Assembly (NCBI GenBank): GCA_002841765.1
Contig: PHAV01000011.1
Coordinates: 92,798 to 156,797, forward strand
DNA length: 64,000 nucleotides
Direction: 5' to 3'
Source of the DNA: Deltaproteobacteria bacterium HGW-Deltaproteobacteria-4
GTDB taxonomy: Bacteria; Desulfobacterota; Desulfuromonadia; Desulfuromonadales; UBA2197
Shown here: positions 25,515 through 34,484 of the stretch, piece by piece
How the letters are laid out: each line of letters starts with the position of its first letter
Numbering within the stretch: position 1 is the stretch's first letter
Program-made: the position numbers and the translations under genes
Notes under the pieces: model-generated
Told to the model about the DNA's origin: nothing
Databases searched by the model: none
The model's input: the letters and a program-made list of their open reading frames with translations, nothing else

Positions 25515-26777
25515 ATGGCCAAACTCAAAGATCTGGAAGCCTATCAGGAAGAGATCAACCAGTGCGTCAAATGCGGCGCCTGTCGGGCGCATTGTCCGGT
25601 CTTTGCCGCTGAAAAGCGCGAAGGGCGGGTAGCGCGGGGGAAGGTGGCCCTTTGTCAGGCACTTATCACCGGCGAGGTCAAGGCGGAAGGGAAGGTCCTT
25701 GAAGATCTTTCCCAGTGCCTCCTTTGCGGCAGCTGTGAAGCGCAGTGTCCGAACAAGGTGCCGACGGACGAGATCGTCGCGGCGGCGCGGCGGAGGATTG
25801 TCGAAGAGCGTGGCCTGACTGTCGTCGGCACCGCGGTGGCAGCCCTTCTCAGCCGCCCGCGACTGATGAATCTGGCGGCGAAGACCAGTGGTGCCCTCGC
25901 GAAGCTCCTTTTCAAGAAGATTCCGGAAAAGAGTGGTCTGCATCTGCGTTTCCCCGCCCCTTATCTGGAAGAGGGGCGGACCTTGCCACCTCTTACCGCC
26001 AAACCCTTCCGCGAGCGCGTGCCGGAAGTGATCCCCGGCGACCCCGGCCGGCCGACCGTCGCTTTTTTCACCGGTTGCGGCATCAACTACATGTATCCGG
26101 AGATTGGCGAGGCACTGCTCAAGGTCCTCAAATTCATCGGCGTCACCGTCATTATTCCCAAAGATCAGGTCTGCTGCGGTCTGCCGGCGGTCAGCGCCGG
26201 CGCCGGGGCGACGGTCGAAGCTCTCGCCGCCGAGAATCTCCGCGCCCTTTCCCGCACTCCCGTCGATCAGATCGTCACCGCCTGCGCTTCGTGCAGTGCC
26301 GGCCTCGGCAAGATCCATCCGCAGATGGGGGAGGAATACGCAGCGCAGGGGAAGAAATGTATCGACATCTTCGTCTTCCTTGTGCAGCAGGGGCTGGCGG
26401 AGAAGCTCGCCGCCCTGCCCAAAGCGGCGCAGCGCACCAGAGTCACCTGGCACGATCCCTGCCATTTGCGCACCCGGGGAATTACCAGAGAGCCGCGCCA
26501 GATCCTCGCCAGCCTGCCGCAGGTCGATTTTGTCGAGATGGCCGGCGCCGCCAGCTGTTGCGGCCTTGGTGGGACCTACTCGGTTTATCATTACCAGCAC
26601 AGCAAGAAGATCGGTGCAAGGAAAGCGGTCAATATCAAGGCAAGTGGCGCCGAACTGGTGGCGACGGACTGCCCCGGCTGCATTATGCAGCTGCAGGACA
26701 GTATCAATCATCTTGGCGAGCAGGCCCGGGCCGTGCATCTGCTGGAGCTGGTGGTGGCGGCATTACCGGCGGAGTAG
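25515..26777 (+). CDS. GlcF-like iron-sulfur oxidoreductase subunit
   Basis: A 420-residue protein. Two 4Fe-4S sets lie at the N-terminus (CVKCGACRAHCPVF and CLLCGSCEAQCPNKVP). Two CCG domains follow: the first with FFTGCGINYMYP and VCCGLP, the second with HDPCHLRTRG and SCCGLGG. The arrangement matches GlcF of glycolate oxidase and the Fe-S subunit of D-lactate dehydrogenases. It passes electrons from the flavin partner to the quinone pool or a ferredoxin. A rho-independent terminator follows. Confidence 0.92.
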   Translation: MAKLKDLEAYQEEINQCVKCGACRAHCPVFAAEKREGRVARGKVALCQALITGEVKAEGKVLEDLSQCLLCGSCEAQCPNKVPTDEIVAAARRRIVEERGLTVVGTAVAALLSRPRLMNLAAKTSGALAKLLFKKIPEKSGLHLRFPAPYLEEGRTLPPLTAKPFRERVPEVIPGDPGRPTVAFFTGCGINYMYPEIGEALLKVLKFIGVTVIIPKDQVCCGLPAVSAGAGATVEALAAENLRALSRTPVDQIVTACASCSAGLGKIHPQMGEEYAAQGKKCIDIFVFLVQQGLAEKLAALPKAAQRTRVTWHDPCHLRTRGITREPRQILASLPQVDFVEMAGAASCCGLGGTYSVYHYQHSKKIGARKAVNIKASGAELVATDCPGCIMQLQDSINHLGEQARAVHLLELVVAALPAE

Positions 26778-26800
26778 CCTTCTCCATAGAAATAAAAGCA

Positions 26801-26842
26801 AGCGCGGTCTTCCCTTCGGAGGACCGCGCTTTTTGCGTTTTT
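26801..26842 (+). terminator. Rho-independent terminator after the GlcD/GlcF operon
   Basis: Stem AGCGCGGTC / GACCGCGCT with a loop around TTCCCTTCGGAG, followed at once by TTTTT and, after GCG, another T run. Confidence 0.9.
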
Positions 26843-26927
26843 TAGTTGAACCTGTCGTTTTCCCTTTTTATCTTTATCTGGATGGCTGTAAGTGTTAAAA
26901 ATATAAGATTCTTTACCTGAGGCCGTT

Positions 26928-27848
26928 ATGAGTTGCACTATCCTGATTATCGATGACTCTGAACTGATACGTAAGCAGATCCGCCAGACCTTGACGGAAC
27001 ACGTCCCTGATTTGCGGATTGTCGAAGCAGAGGACGGCATTGCCGGTGTGAAGGCGGCCCTGGAAAACCCCGTCGATCTCATTCTCTGCGATCTTGAAAT
27101 GCCGGGTCTCGACGGTTTCAAGGTGCTGGCGATGGTCAACTCCCATGAAGGTCTTCGGGATGTGCCCGTCATTATTATCACCGGGAACAGTCAGAGGGAG
27201 GATAAAATCCGGGGACTGGGGCAGGGGGCAAGCGACTACATCACCAAGCCCTTCGATGCTGCGGAACTGGTGGCGCGGGTTCGGGTGCATCTGAAGATCA
27301 AGCAACTGCAGGACGATCTGCGCCGGAGTAATGCCCAGCTGGAGGCCCTCTCCCTGACCGATCCTCTCACGCAGCTCCCGAATCGTCGTTATCTGGAGGA
27401 GTCACTGGCCAGGGAGCTGGAACGAGCCCGGCGCACCGGTCAGCCTCTGGCACTGGGTATCCTTGATATTGACCACTTTAAACGGGTCAATGATGATTAC
27501 GGCCATCAGCAAGGGGACGTGGTTCTCAGGACGGTGGCGGATATCATCCATGCCAACATTCGCCCCTATGACATCGGAGCGCGATATGGCGGCGAGGAGT
27601 TTGTCTTGATCTGGGCGCAGATTAGCAGTGTCGAGGCGGCGGCACAGTTTGCTGAGCGACTGCGAGTGTCGATCAGCAACCAGTCTTTCCCTGCCCCGCT
27701 TGATGCTGTGCATATCACTGTCAGCATCGGCCTGGTTTTTTACCCTGCTGTCGGCAGTACCAGCGGGGAAGATCTCTTCAAGCGCGCCGATGACGCCCTT
27801 TATCGCGCCAAGCAAGGCGGTCGCAATTGCGTGGTGATTGCGAACTGA
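26928..27848 (+). CDS. Response regulator with GGDEF diguanylate cyclase domain
   Basis: A 306-residue soluble protein of PleD-like layout with one receiver. The receiver (residues 1-125) has DD near the N-terminus, the phosphoryl aspartate in LILCDLEMPGLDG, and the lysine in YITKPFD. A coiled linker precedes the GGDEF domain (from about 145: LTDPLTQLPNRR), whose active-site loop is RYGGEEF, which is catalytically competent. An RxxD product-inhibition site is not obvious. It makes c-di-GMP on phosphorylation by a kinase not identified here. Confidence 0.94.
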   Translation: MSCTILIIDDSELIRKQIRQTLTEHVPDLRIVEAEDGIAGVKAALENPVDLILCDLEMPGLDGFKVLAMVNSHEGLRDVPVIIITGNSQREDKIRGLGQGASDYITKPFDAAELVARVRVHLKIKQLQDDLRRSNAQLEALSLTDPLTQLPNRRYLEESLARELERARRTGQPLALGILDIDHFKRVNDDYGHQQGDVVLRTVADIIHANIRPYDIGARYGGEEFVLIWAQISSVEAAAQFAERLRVSISNQSFPAPLDAVHITVSIGLVFYPAVGSTSGEDLFKRADDALYRAKQGGRNCVVIAN

Positions 27849-27923
27849 GCTCAGGACCGGCATCAATAGTCAGGAGGTTTTATTCTGACGACAATCCTCC
27901 CCCCGTCCGTATCGTCTCTGACC

Positions 27924-28628
27924 TTGATCGGCACCGTCCACCATGATCCTCGTAGCGCCGCGTCGTTGGCTGCCCTCCTCGCGCAGCTGCAACCGGACCG
28001 GCTCACGGTGGAGATCTCCCCGGACGTCGTTGCCTACCGCCAAACGTATGGTGTCCTGCTGCTGCGCCGTCTGGAGATGATTCTCGAGCGCCTGGCCGGA
28101 GACTCTCCGCCGTCGGCCGGGTTTGGCGAGCATTCTGCCATCGTCGAGATTCGCACTCTCCTCGGCCTGCCTTATGAATTTAGCGTCGCTTGCGCCTATG
28201 CCGGAGAAAAAGGGATAAAGGTGCAGGCCATCGACCAGGCGGATAGTTCTCTGGCCAAATTGCGTCAGATCGAAGAGCGCCTCATTTCCCTGTCACATTT
28301 AAAGCGGCTTGTTTCTTCCCCTGCTGCGGCGCCCCCTGACAATACCTACCGCTATGCGTTGGCCCGCCAGCTTCTCGCGTCCCCGGATGCCCAACAGCGC
28401 AGTGCCTTCCTGCAAAGCTGCCGCGGCAAGGAAGGGATCGGGCCGCGCGATCGCCATCTGGCGACAATGATCCGCTCGCTGCTGCAGAGTGATCCCGGCC
28501 ATCTGGTTCACATCGGCGGCTGGGTGCATCTGTTGGACGATCCCGCCGGCGAAACTCTTTATTCCCTCCTCAGCGATCTGCAGCCGCGCCGCCTTCTCCT
28601 TGATCCTGATCAACCACTTATTCCGTAG
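27924..28628 (+). CDS. TraB/GumN-like hypothetical protein, N-terminus uncertain
   Basis: A 234-residue soluble protein from a TTG at 27924. The opening LIGTVHHDP and the RLTVEISPD strand with GLPYEFSVACAYAGEKGIKVQAID recall the TraB/GumN fold, in which the GTxH and E motifs form the core. Function of these proteins is poorly known. The TTG has no ribosome site. A strong AGGAGG at 27873-27878 is placed to serve a start at 27886 (CTG) in another frame, whose product would read through a run of five C into the same SSLTLIG strand if one base were added. The 3' end overlaps the convergent DUF2064 gene by 19 bases. Confidence 0.6.
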   Translation: MIGTVHHDPRSAASLAALLAQLQPDRLTVEISPDVVAYRQTYGVLLLRRLEMILERLAGDSPPSAGFGEHSAIVEIRTLLGLPYEFSVACAYAGEKGIKVQAIDQADSSLAKLRQIEERLISLSHLKRLVSSPAAAPPDNTYRYALARQLLASPDAQQRSAFLQSCRGKEGIGPRDRHLATMIRSLLQSDPGHLVHIGGWVHLLDDPAGETLYSLLSDLQPRRLLLDPDQPLIP

Positions 28629-29323
28629 TTTCGTAAAATGCCCGCGGCATAAGTGCTGACCGCCAGGGTCGGGGCCCGCCGGCAGAGCCGCACCAGATCA
28701 TCTGCGTTGTCGACATCTTCCCAACTGCCGATTTCGGCATAGGATAGTTGCTGTGCCATACAGATGGCACGGGTTTGTTCCAGAACCGCAGATGTGCTCC
28801 ACTCCACCTCGTGAAAGAGGGGAGGGTGATGCCCGCGTTCGCCGATGAGCACGTAGCCGCCGTCCTTCGCCGGAATTGTCACGACGGCGGCGCTTGCCAG
28901 GGCGGCGTAGGCGGCGATAATCAGCGGCAGGGGGAGATCAGGTGCGTCGCTGCCGACGAGAAGGGCACAATCGTCGCCCCGAGAATGGAGGGTGAGGAGG
29001 GCCTGTGCCATGCGCTCGCCGAGATCTCCTTCGCCCTGGGGGAGGAGAGGGATGCCCGGGAAATTCTTCTGAAAGTAAGTAATATCACCACTATAAAAGA
29101 GCAGCGGCTGCAAGGGAGCGAGGGCAGTGACGGTCTGCTGGAGGCTGAGGTGGTGAATCTGCGCGGCTTCGGCAAATGAGAGGGGAGGGCAGAGGCGGGT
29201 CTTCACTTGTCCCGGCCGTGGCTCCTTGGCAAAGATACCGAGAGTGCCGGGCCGGGCTTGCCATAAAGGGGAGGAAGTGGTGGAAAATCGGGAGTTCTCC
29301 ACTTTTTTAACAGGTTTATCCAC
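28610..29323 (-). CDS. DUF2064 / TIGR04282-type glycosyltransferase
   Basis: A 237-residue protein with the GT-A-like opening GTLGIFAKEPRPGQVKTRLCPPL, the pyrophosphorylase-type signature seen in DUF2064 proteins, an acidic DxD-like ALLVGSDAPDLP, and PAKDGGYVLIG. Family members are annotated as arsenosugar-biosynthesis glycosyltransferases, but most occur without arsenic genes, as here. It lies at the 3' end of the - strand queC-folE2 cluster, 3 bases from folE2. Confidence 0.85.
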   Translation of the reverse strand: MDKPVKKVENSRFSTTSSPLWQARPGTLGIFAKEPRPGQVKTRLCPPLSFAEAAQIHHLSLQQTVTALAPLQPLLFYSGDITYFQKNFPGIPLLPQGEGDLGERMAQALLTLHSRGDDCALLVGSDAPDLPLPLIIAAYAALASAAVVTIPAKDGGYVLIGERGHHPPLFHEVEWSTSAVLEQTRAICMAQQLSYAEIGSWEDVDNADDLVRLCRRAPTLAVSTYAAGILRNYGISG

Positions 29324-29326
29324 AGT

Positions 29327-30106
29327 TCAGGCTTTTTCGCCGACTTCCACCAGAGCATAGGCGGAATGATTGTGGATCGACTCGAAATTTTCACATTCGA
29401 CCTGAAACCAGAAGATCTCTTCCACCGCCGCCAGTTTCTCCGTCACTGCCCGGACAATATCCTCGACGAACATCGGATGATCGTAGGCCTGCTCGGTGAC
29501 CGCCTTTTCATCTTCGCGTTTGAGGACCGAATAGACCGGTGAGCTGGCGCATTCTTCCAGCCAGGTGACGAGATCTTCGATCCAGACGTGGCCGTGATAG
29601 CGGATGTTGACGGTGAGGAGGCTCCGCTGGTTGTGGGCGCCGCGGGCGCTGATCTCTTTCGAACAGGGGCAGAGGGATGTCACCGGCACGCTGACCCCGA
29701 GGACGAAGTCCTGCGTTGCACCGAGGGTGCCGACCATCCGGCATTGGTACTCCATGAGACCGCGGGCTCCGGAGACCGGCGCCGCTTTTTCGATGAAGTA
29801 AGGGAATTCGAGTTCAAGATGAGCACGGCTCGCTTCGAGGCGATCCTTCATCTCCTGAAGAATGGCGTCGATGCGATCGACGCTGATCTCGCCGTGATAA
29901 AGGTTGAGGATCTCGACAAAGCGGCTCATGTGCGTCCCCTTGAAGTGGTGGGGGAGATCGACGTACATGTTGACCTTGGCGACAGTATGTTGATAGCTGC
30001 TGTTCCGTTCGAGGACGACGATGGGGTAGCGGATATCCTTGACCCCGACCTTGTCAATGGGGATGTTGCGTGGATCGAAGCTCTTTTGCAGATCGGGCAT
30101 ACTCAT
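29327..30106 (-). CDS. folE2: GTP cyclohydrolase I type 2 (FolE2)
   Basis: A 259-residue zinc-independent or metal-flexible GTP cyclohydrolase making dihydroneopterin triphosphate, the entry step for folate and for 7-deazaguanine synthesis. The catalytic cysteine motif is [12 protein letters not shown], followed by [22 protein letters not shown] near the end is also conserved. It overlaps queC by four bases; that pairing supports a role in queuosine synthesis in addition to folate. Confidence 0.95.
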   Translation of the reverse strand: MSMPDLQKSFDPRNIPIDKVGVKDIRYPIVVLERNSSYQHTVAKVNMYVDLPHHFKGTHMSRFVEILNLYHGEISVDRIDAILQEMKDRLEASRAHLELEFPYFIEKAAPVSGARGLMEYQCRMVGTLGATQDFVLGVSVPVTSLCPCSKEISARGAHNQRSLLTVNIRYHGHVWIEDLVTWLEECASSPVYSVLKREDEKAVTEQAYDHPMFVEDIVRAVTEKLAAVEEIFWFQVECENFESIHNHSAYALVEVGEKA

Positions 30107-30795
30107 CCATTCACCCCCGCGACATAGTCGATGGGATCGCGCATCCCGACTTCGGCAAAGCCCTTCAGTCGCAGGCGACAGGAATCGCAGAGACCGCAGG
30201 CAAGGCCGGCGGGGGTCGGGTCGTAGCAGGAGTGGGTGTGGCGATAATCGACGCCGAGGGCCAGCCCGCGTTTGATGATATCGGCTTTACTTAGGAGGAT
30301 GAGCGGAGCGTGAATGCGGAGTTGCGTGGTCCCTTCGACCCCGACGCGGGTGGCAAGGTTCGCCATGGTCTCAAAGGCGGCGATAAACTCGGGCCGGCAA
30401 TCGGGGTAGCCGGAATAATCGAGGGCGTTGACGCCGATGAAGATGTCGGCCGCGCCGAGGACTTCGGCCCAGCCAAGGGCAAAGGAGAGGAAGACTGCGT
30501 TGCGGGCCGGGACATAAGTTGTCGGAATGGTGTCGGCGATCACGCCGTCCTTGGGGACTGCCTGTTCCGTGGTCAGGACGCTGCCGCCGATCAGGCGATA
30601 ATCGAAGTCGATGACGAGGTGCTTGCAGGCACCGACCCTGCTCGCATTCTCCCGCGCCTTGTCGAGTTCAATCGCGTGACGCTGTCCATAAGAGAAACTC
30701 AGGGCATAAGGGCTGAATCCCTGCTCCTGAGCGATCGCCATGCAGGTGGTCGAATCGAGCCCTCCGCTGTAGAGGACGACGGCTTTTCGTTCCAT
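30103..30795 (-). CDS. queC: 7-cyano-7-deazaguanine synthase QueC
   Basis: A 230-residue ATP-dependent enzyme converting 7-carboxy-7-deazaguanine to preQ0. The PP-loop [10 protein letters not shown] is at residues 9-18. The zinc site is formed by CYDP...[10 protein letters not shown] near the C-terminus, four cysteines. It is upstream of folE2 with a four-base overlap. QueD and QueE are not in the window. Confidence 0.96.
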   Translation of the reverse strand: MERKAVVLYSGGLDSTTCMAIAQEQGFSPYALSFSYGQRHAIELDKARENASRVGACKHLVIDFDYRLIGGSVLTTEQAVPKDGVIADTIPTTYVPARNAVFLSFALGWAEVLGAADIFIGVNALDYSGYPDCRPEFIAAFETMANLATRVGVEGTTQLRIHAPLILLSKADIIKRGLALGVDYRHTHSCYDPTPAGLACGLCDSCRLRLKGFAEVGMRDPIDYVAGVNG

Positions 30796-30815
30796 AGGTG
30801 AAAATCTTTCTCTGT

Positions 30816-31142
30816 CTAGCGATGGTGATATTTGCCGCGGTATTCGCGATGGCTGCCGTCCGGTTCGTTATGGCAGCGGAAGCAGCGCTCATCCGATAAG
30901 AGCTGCTGCTCGATCGGCGAGGTTTCGACAGGGAGGACTGATTCTTTCTGTTGCCAGGGAGGCTTGCCATCTTGTCCCGTCAACTGCACCGGGGCGATCG
31001 TGGCGCGCCAATTGGCGCTGATCGCCACCGTATGACAGCGATCGCAGCCGCCCGGTGGCGGGATCGATGTCCAGGACCGGAACATGGCACAGCCGCTGAG
31101 GGTGATGACTGCTAAAATAACAGTAAATAGAAACACTTTCAT
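30816..31142 (-). CDS. Small diheme c-type cytochrome lipoprotein
   Basis: A 108-residue protein with a lipoprotein signal ([18 protein letters not shown]; cleavage before C18) and exactly two heme-c attachment motifs, CDRCH (about 33-37) and CFRCH (about 86-90). No other domain is visible; the segment between is short and proline-rich. It would be anchored in the inner or outer membrane, facing the periplasm, as a small electron carrier. It lies 20 bases before queC on the same strand, so it may be co-transcribed, although no link to queuosine synthesis is known. AAGGAG precedes the ATG. Confidence 0.85.
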   Translation of the reverse strand: MKVFLFTVILAVITLSGCAMFRSWTSIPPPGGCDRCHTVAISANWRATIAPVQLTGQDGKPPWQQKESVLPVETSPIEQQLLSDERCFRCHNEPDGSHREYRGKYHHR

Positions 31143-31276
31143 GATTTTCTCCTTTTGCAGACAACTGCTTTGTCTTGTATAGCACAGTGGGCAGTATGAG
31201 GAAAACTGTAAAACCGTTGCTGAAAAACGGCACTTGTTGCTAGAATGCGCACCTTCTTATCTTTTCTGGAGTCTCC

Positions 31277-33676
31277 ATGACACGTTCGTACAAAATCGCC
31301 GGGCCGCTCAAGATCATTCTCGTTGTTGTTACTTTGTTGATCGGGCTGGTGGCGATTGCTCTGGTCAGCGCTTATTTTTATATCGATAGTACCCTGCCCA
31401 AAGTCGAGAGCCTGGCGGACTACCGCCCGCCGATCGTCACCCGGGTCTTTTCCGATGACGGGACGCAGATTGCCGAATTTTCCCGGGAAAGGCGGATACT
31501 GGTCCCGATTTCCCGGCTGCCGAAGCAGCTGACTCAGGCCTTTATTGCGGCGGAAGATGCAAATTTTTACCAGCACTCCGGCGTCGATTTTACCTCGATT
31601 CTTCGTGCTTCGATGAAGAATATCATGGCCGGCGGCATTGTGCAGGGGGGGAGTACCATTACCCAGCAGGTGACCAAGAGCCTCCTCCTGACCCCGGAAA
31701 AGAAATTCTCCCGTAAATTCAAGGAAGCTATCCTTTCCTGGCGGATTGAAAATGCGCTCACCAAGGAGGAGATTCTTTATCTTTATCTCAACCAGATCTT
31801 CCTTGGCCACGGTTCTTACGGGGTGCAGGCGGCGGCTGAGAACTATTTTGCCAAGAATGTCGAAGAGTTGACCCTTGCCGAATGCGCTCTTTTGGCCGGT
31901 TTGCCGCAGGCGCCGAGCCGTTACTCCCCGTACCAGAATTTCCCGAAAGCCCGGGAACGGCAGAAATATGTGCTGGGACAGATGGTCAGGGAAAAGTATA
32001 TCACCAGTGCCGAGGCGGACAAGGCGCTGGCGGAAAAGTTGACCATCCATCCCCGCGTCAATGGCCATGCTATCGGCGCATCGTACTTTGCCGAGCAAAT
32101 TCGTCGCTATCTGGAGGAAAATTACGGCAGCGAGACCCTCTACACCGAGGGGTTGCAGGTTTACACCACGATGAATCTGGAGATGCAGCAGGCGGCCCAG
32201 AGTGCGGTGCGGGAGAATCTGCTGGCGCATGACCGCCGTCGTGGTTATCGCGGGCCGCTGCAGGTATTGTCACTGGCGGAAGAACCGGCTTTTTTGGCGG
32301 CACAGGAGAAGGCCATCGCGGGAAATCCCGTTAAGGCCGGCGAGCAGCTCAAGGCCGTCGTTAGCGAAGTGACAACGCGGGGGATCAAGGCCAAAGTCGG
32401 CAGTCGTGAGGTGGTGATCGCCTTCAAGGACGCCAATTGGGCGGCGCCGATCCGGGGAGTGGGCCGTTCGGCCAAGGCCGCCGGTACCGCCACATCATCC
32501 GCCACCCTGCTGCCGCCCGGCGCAGTCATCCTTGTCCGGGTTCTGGAGGTCGACAATGGGCGATGGAAACTTGCCCTTGATCAGGAGCCGTTAGCCGAAG
32601 GGGCCCTGGTGGCGATCGATCCGGGCCGGGGCTGGGTCAAGGCGCTGGTCGGCGGTTACGATTTTAACCGTAGCCAGTTCAATCGCGCCGTCCAGGCCCG
32701 CCGCCTCCCCGGCTCAGCGATCAAGCCGCTCATTTATGCCGCCGCAATCGACAAGGGCTACATGCCGTCGTCGATCTTTCTCGATGCGCCCCTGGTCTTT
32801 AACAGTCATAATCCCGCCGGGGAGTTTGTCGCCTGGAAGCCGCAAAACTATTCCCGCGAATATGAAGGAGCGACCTCCATGCGGCGGGCGCTCACGGTCT
32901 CGAACAATATTGTCACGATCCGTATTCTCGAAGCGATCGGCATCGATTACGCGATCGCTTATGCCCAGAACCTCGGCATCGAATCGCCCATCGCCCGCGA
33001 TCTCACCTTTGCTCTTGGTTCTTCGGCCCTGACGCCGATGGAGCTGGCCTCGGCCTACAGCGTCTTTGCCAGTGGCGGGATTCGCCAAAAACCGGTTTAT
33101 ATTACCAGAATTCTTGATCGGGACGGGCGCATCCTTGAATCGATCGATCCGGCCGATGCCCTGACCTCAACGGCGATCATTCATCCCCAGACCGCAGAGC
33201 GGGTGATGACGCCGGAGAGTGCTTATCTGATTACCAATATGATGGAGAGCGTGGTACGTGAAGGGACGGGGGGGCGCGCCCAGGAACTTGCCCGCCCGGT
33301 GGCCGGCAAGACCGGAACGACCAACGATCTCAAGGATGCCTGGTTCGGAGGCTTTGTCCCGCAGCTCGTCGCGGTTACCTGGATCGGCTATGATCAGGAA
33401 AAGACCCTGGGGCGTGGCGAGACCGGTGGACAAGCGGCCCTCCCCGGCTGGGTGAGTTTCATGCAGCAGGCGACGCGCAGCATGGAACCGCTCCCCTTTA
33501 CCATCCCCGATACCATCGAATTTTATAATATCGATCCAAGCACCGGTCTTCTGGCTCCTGATAGTGCGGACCTCAATATTGAAGCTTTTGCCCCCGGCAC
33601 CGCCCCGACCGAGACTTCAGAAGAAGCGCAACGCCCGAAAGCCCGGGATTTTAATCGCATGGATCTGGATGAATAA
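31277..33676 (+). CDS. Penicillin-binding protein 1A
   Basis: A 799-residue bifunctional peptidoglycan synthase. It has an N-terminal membrane helix (residues 8-35), a GT51 transglycosylase with AAEDANFYQHSGVDF and GGSTITQQVTK and the catalytic EDxxFxxHxG pattern, an OB-like insertion (about 300-430) and a transpeptidase with SxxK in GSAIKP, SNN in TVSNNIVT and KTG in VAGKTGTTND. Length and motif order are as in PBP1A. Transcribed divergently from the cytochrome gene over a 134-base gap. Confidence 0.95.
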   Translation: MTRSYKIAGPLKIILVVVTLLIGLVAIALVSAYFYIDSTLPKVESLADYRPPIVTRVFSDDGTQIAEFSRERRILVPISRLPKQLTQAFIAAEDANFYQHSGVDFTSILRASMKNIMAGGIVQGGSTITQQVTKSLLLTPEKKFSRKFKEAILSWRIENALTKEEILYLYLNQIFLGHGSYGVQAAAENYFAKNVEELTLAECALLAGLPQAPSRYSPYQNFPKARERQKYVLGQMVREKYITSAEADKALAEKLTIHPRVNGHAIGASYFAEQIRRYLEENYGSETLYTEGLQVYTTMNLEMQQAAQSAVRENLLAHDRRRGYRGPLQVLSLAEEPAFLAAQEKAIAGNPVKAGEQLKAVVSEVTTRGIKAKVGSREVVIAFKDANWAAPIRGVGRSAKAAGTATSSATLLPPGAVILVRVLEVDNGRWKLALDQEPLAEGALVAIDPGRGWVKALVGGYDFNRSQFNRAVQARRLPGSAIKPLIYAAAIDKGYMPSSIFLDAPLVFNSHNPAGEFVAWKPQNYSREYEGATSMRRALTVSNNIVTIRILEAIGIDYAIAYAQNLGIESPIARDLTFALGSSALTPMELASAYSVFASGGIRQKPVYITRILDRDGRILESIDPADALTSTAIIHPQTAERVMTPESAYLITNMMESVVREGTGGRAQELARPVAGKTGTTNDLKDAWFGGFVPQLVAVTWIGYDQEKTLGRGETGGQAALPGWVSFMQQATRSMEPLPFTIPDTIEFYNIDPSTGLLAPDSADLNIEAFAPGTAPTETSEEAQRPKARDFNRMDLDE

Positions 33677-33690
33677 ATTGAGGGGAATTT

Positions 33691-33784
33691 TCACCGCAAA
33701 GACGCAAAGAGTGTCAGGTAAATCAAATCGTTCGTGCAAGAGTTTATAATATTTCTTTGCGACCTTTGCGTCTTTGCGGTAATG
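33691..33784. repeat. CGCAAAGACGCAAAG inverted repeat
   Basis: A left arm TCACCGCAAAGACGCAAAGA (33691-33710) and a right arm containing CCTTTGCGTCTTTGCGGTAA (33763-33782, extending to GA) can pair across a spacer. This is a widespread intergenic element in bacterial genomes. It fills the gap after the PBP gene. Confidence 0.75.
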
Positions 33785-33796
33785 AACTGTCGCTAT

Positions 33797-33834
33797 GAGC
33801 CCGCTGCCATTAACCGGTAGCGGGCTCTTTTGTT
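33797..33834. terminator. Rho-independent terminator, PBP1A/nth convergent
   Basis: Stem GAGCCCGCT / AGCGGGCTC around GCCATTAACCGGT, followed by TTTTGTT on the + strand. It sits between two convergent genes and touches the nth stop, so it could serve PBP1A and, weakly, nth. Confidence 0.85.
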
Positions 33835-34483
33835 AGCGACTCTTTGTTACTCCCTGCCGGGGACAAAGGGTGAAGATCGGGCAGGACGAGCAATCCGGAG
33901 TCGGGGCTTTGCAGAAGGCGCGGCCATGAAATATCAGGAGGTGGCTGGTGGCGATCCAATAGTCGGGTGGCAGCAACTCCGAAAGCTCGGTTTCGATGCG
34001 GCGGGGATCTTTGGCGCGCGTCCAGGCGAAGCGCTGTACCAGGCGGGCAACGTGGGTATCGACGACCATTGCCGGAATCTGGAAGGCGGTGCCGAGGATG
34101 ACATTGGCGGTCTTGCGGCCGACGCCGGGGAGGGCGGTCAGCTCGCGCAGGGTGGCAGGAACCTCGCCGTGGTGGTGTTCAATCAGCCCCTGGGCACAGC
34201 CAATGAGATGACGGACCTTGGCATGATAAAAGCCGGTGGAGCGGATCAATGTTTCGACCTCGGCGAGATTTGCCGAGCTGAGGGCGGCGGCATCCGGATA
34301 GCGGGCAAAGAGACGGGGGGTGACAAGATTCACCCGTACGTCCGTACACTGGGCGGAGAGGATGGTGGCAATGAGGAGCTCAAAGGGGGAGCGATGCGTC
34401 AAAGAACACTCAGCTGCCGGATAAAGTTCTGCCAGTCGGTCGAGGATGGTGGTTGCGGCTCGCGCCAAAGAGGATTTCTTCAC
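33833..34483 (-). CDS. nth: Endonuclease III
   Basis: A 216-residue DNA glycosylase/AP lyase for oxidised pyrimidines. The start is the GTG at 34483 (VKKSSLARA), two bases from the hypE stop; the open frame runs further but only inside hypE. The helix-hairpin-helix LPGVGRKTANVILG carries the catalytic lysine, the catalytic aspartate is in VVDTHVARL, and the C-terminal 4Fe-4S loop is C-x6-C-x2-C-x5-C (CKAPTPDCSSCPIFTLC). All complete. Confidence 0.95.
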   Translation of the reverse strand: MKKSSLARAATTILDRLAELYPAAECSLTHRSPFELLIATILSAQCTDVRVNLVTPRLFARYPDAAALSSANLAEVETLIRSTGFYHAKVRHLIGCAQGLIEHHHGEVPATLRELTALPGVGRKTANVILGTAFQIPAMVVDTHVARLVQRFAWTRAKDPRRIETELSELLPPDYWIATSHLLIFHGRAFCKAPTPDCSSCPIFTLCPRQGVTKSR

Positions 34484-34484
34484 G

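Noticed and set aside
24067..26777. Assignment as glycolate oxidase specifically
   Set aside because: No GlcE subunit is present and the substrate residues cannot distinguish glycolate from D-lactate, so only a family-level name is given.
28610..29323. Arsenosugar biosynthesis locus
   Set aside because: The DUF2064 name suggests it, but no ArsM, ArsS or other arsenic gene is in the window; the neighbours are folE2 and queC.
30796..30815. PreQ1 riboswitch before queC
   Set aside because: Only 20 bases separate the cytochrome gene and queC; no aptamer fits.
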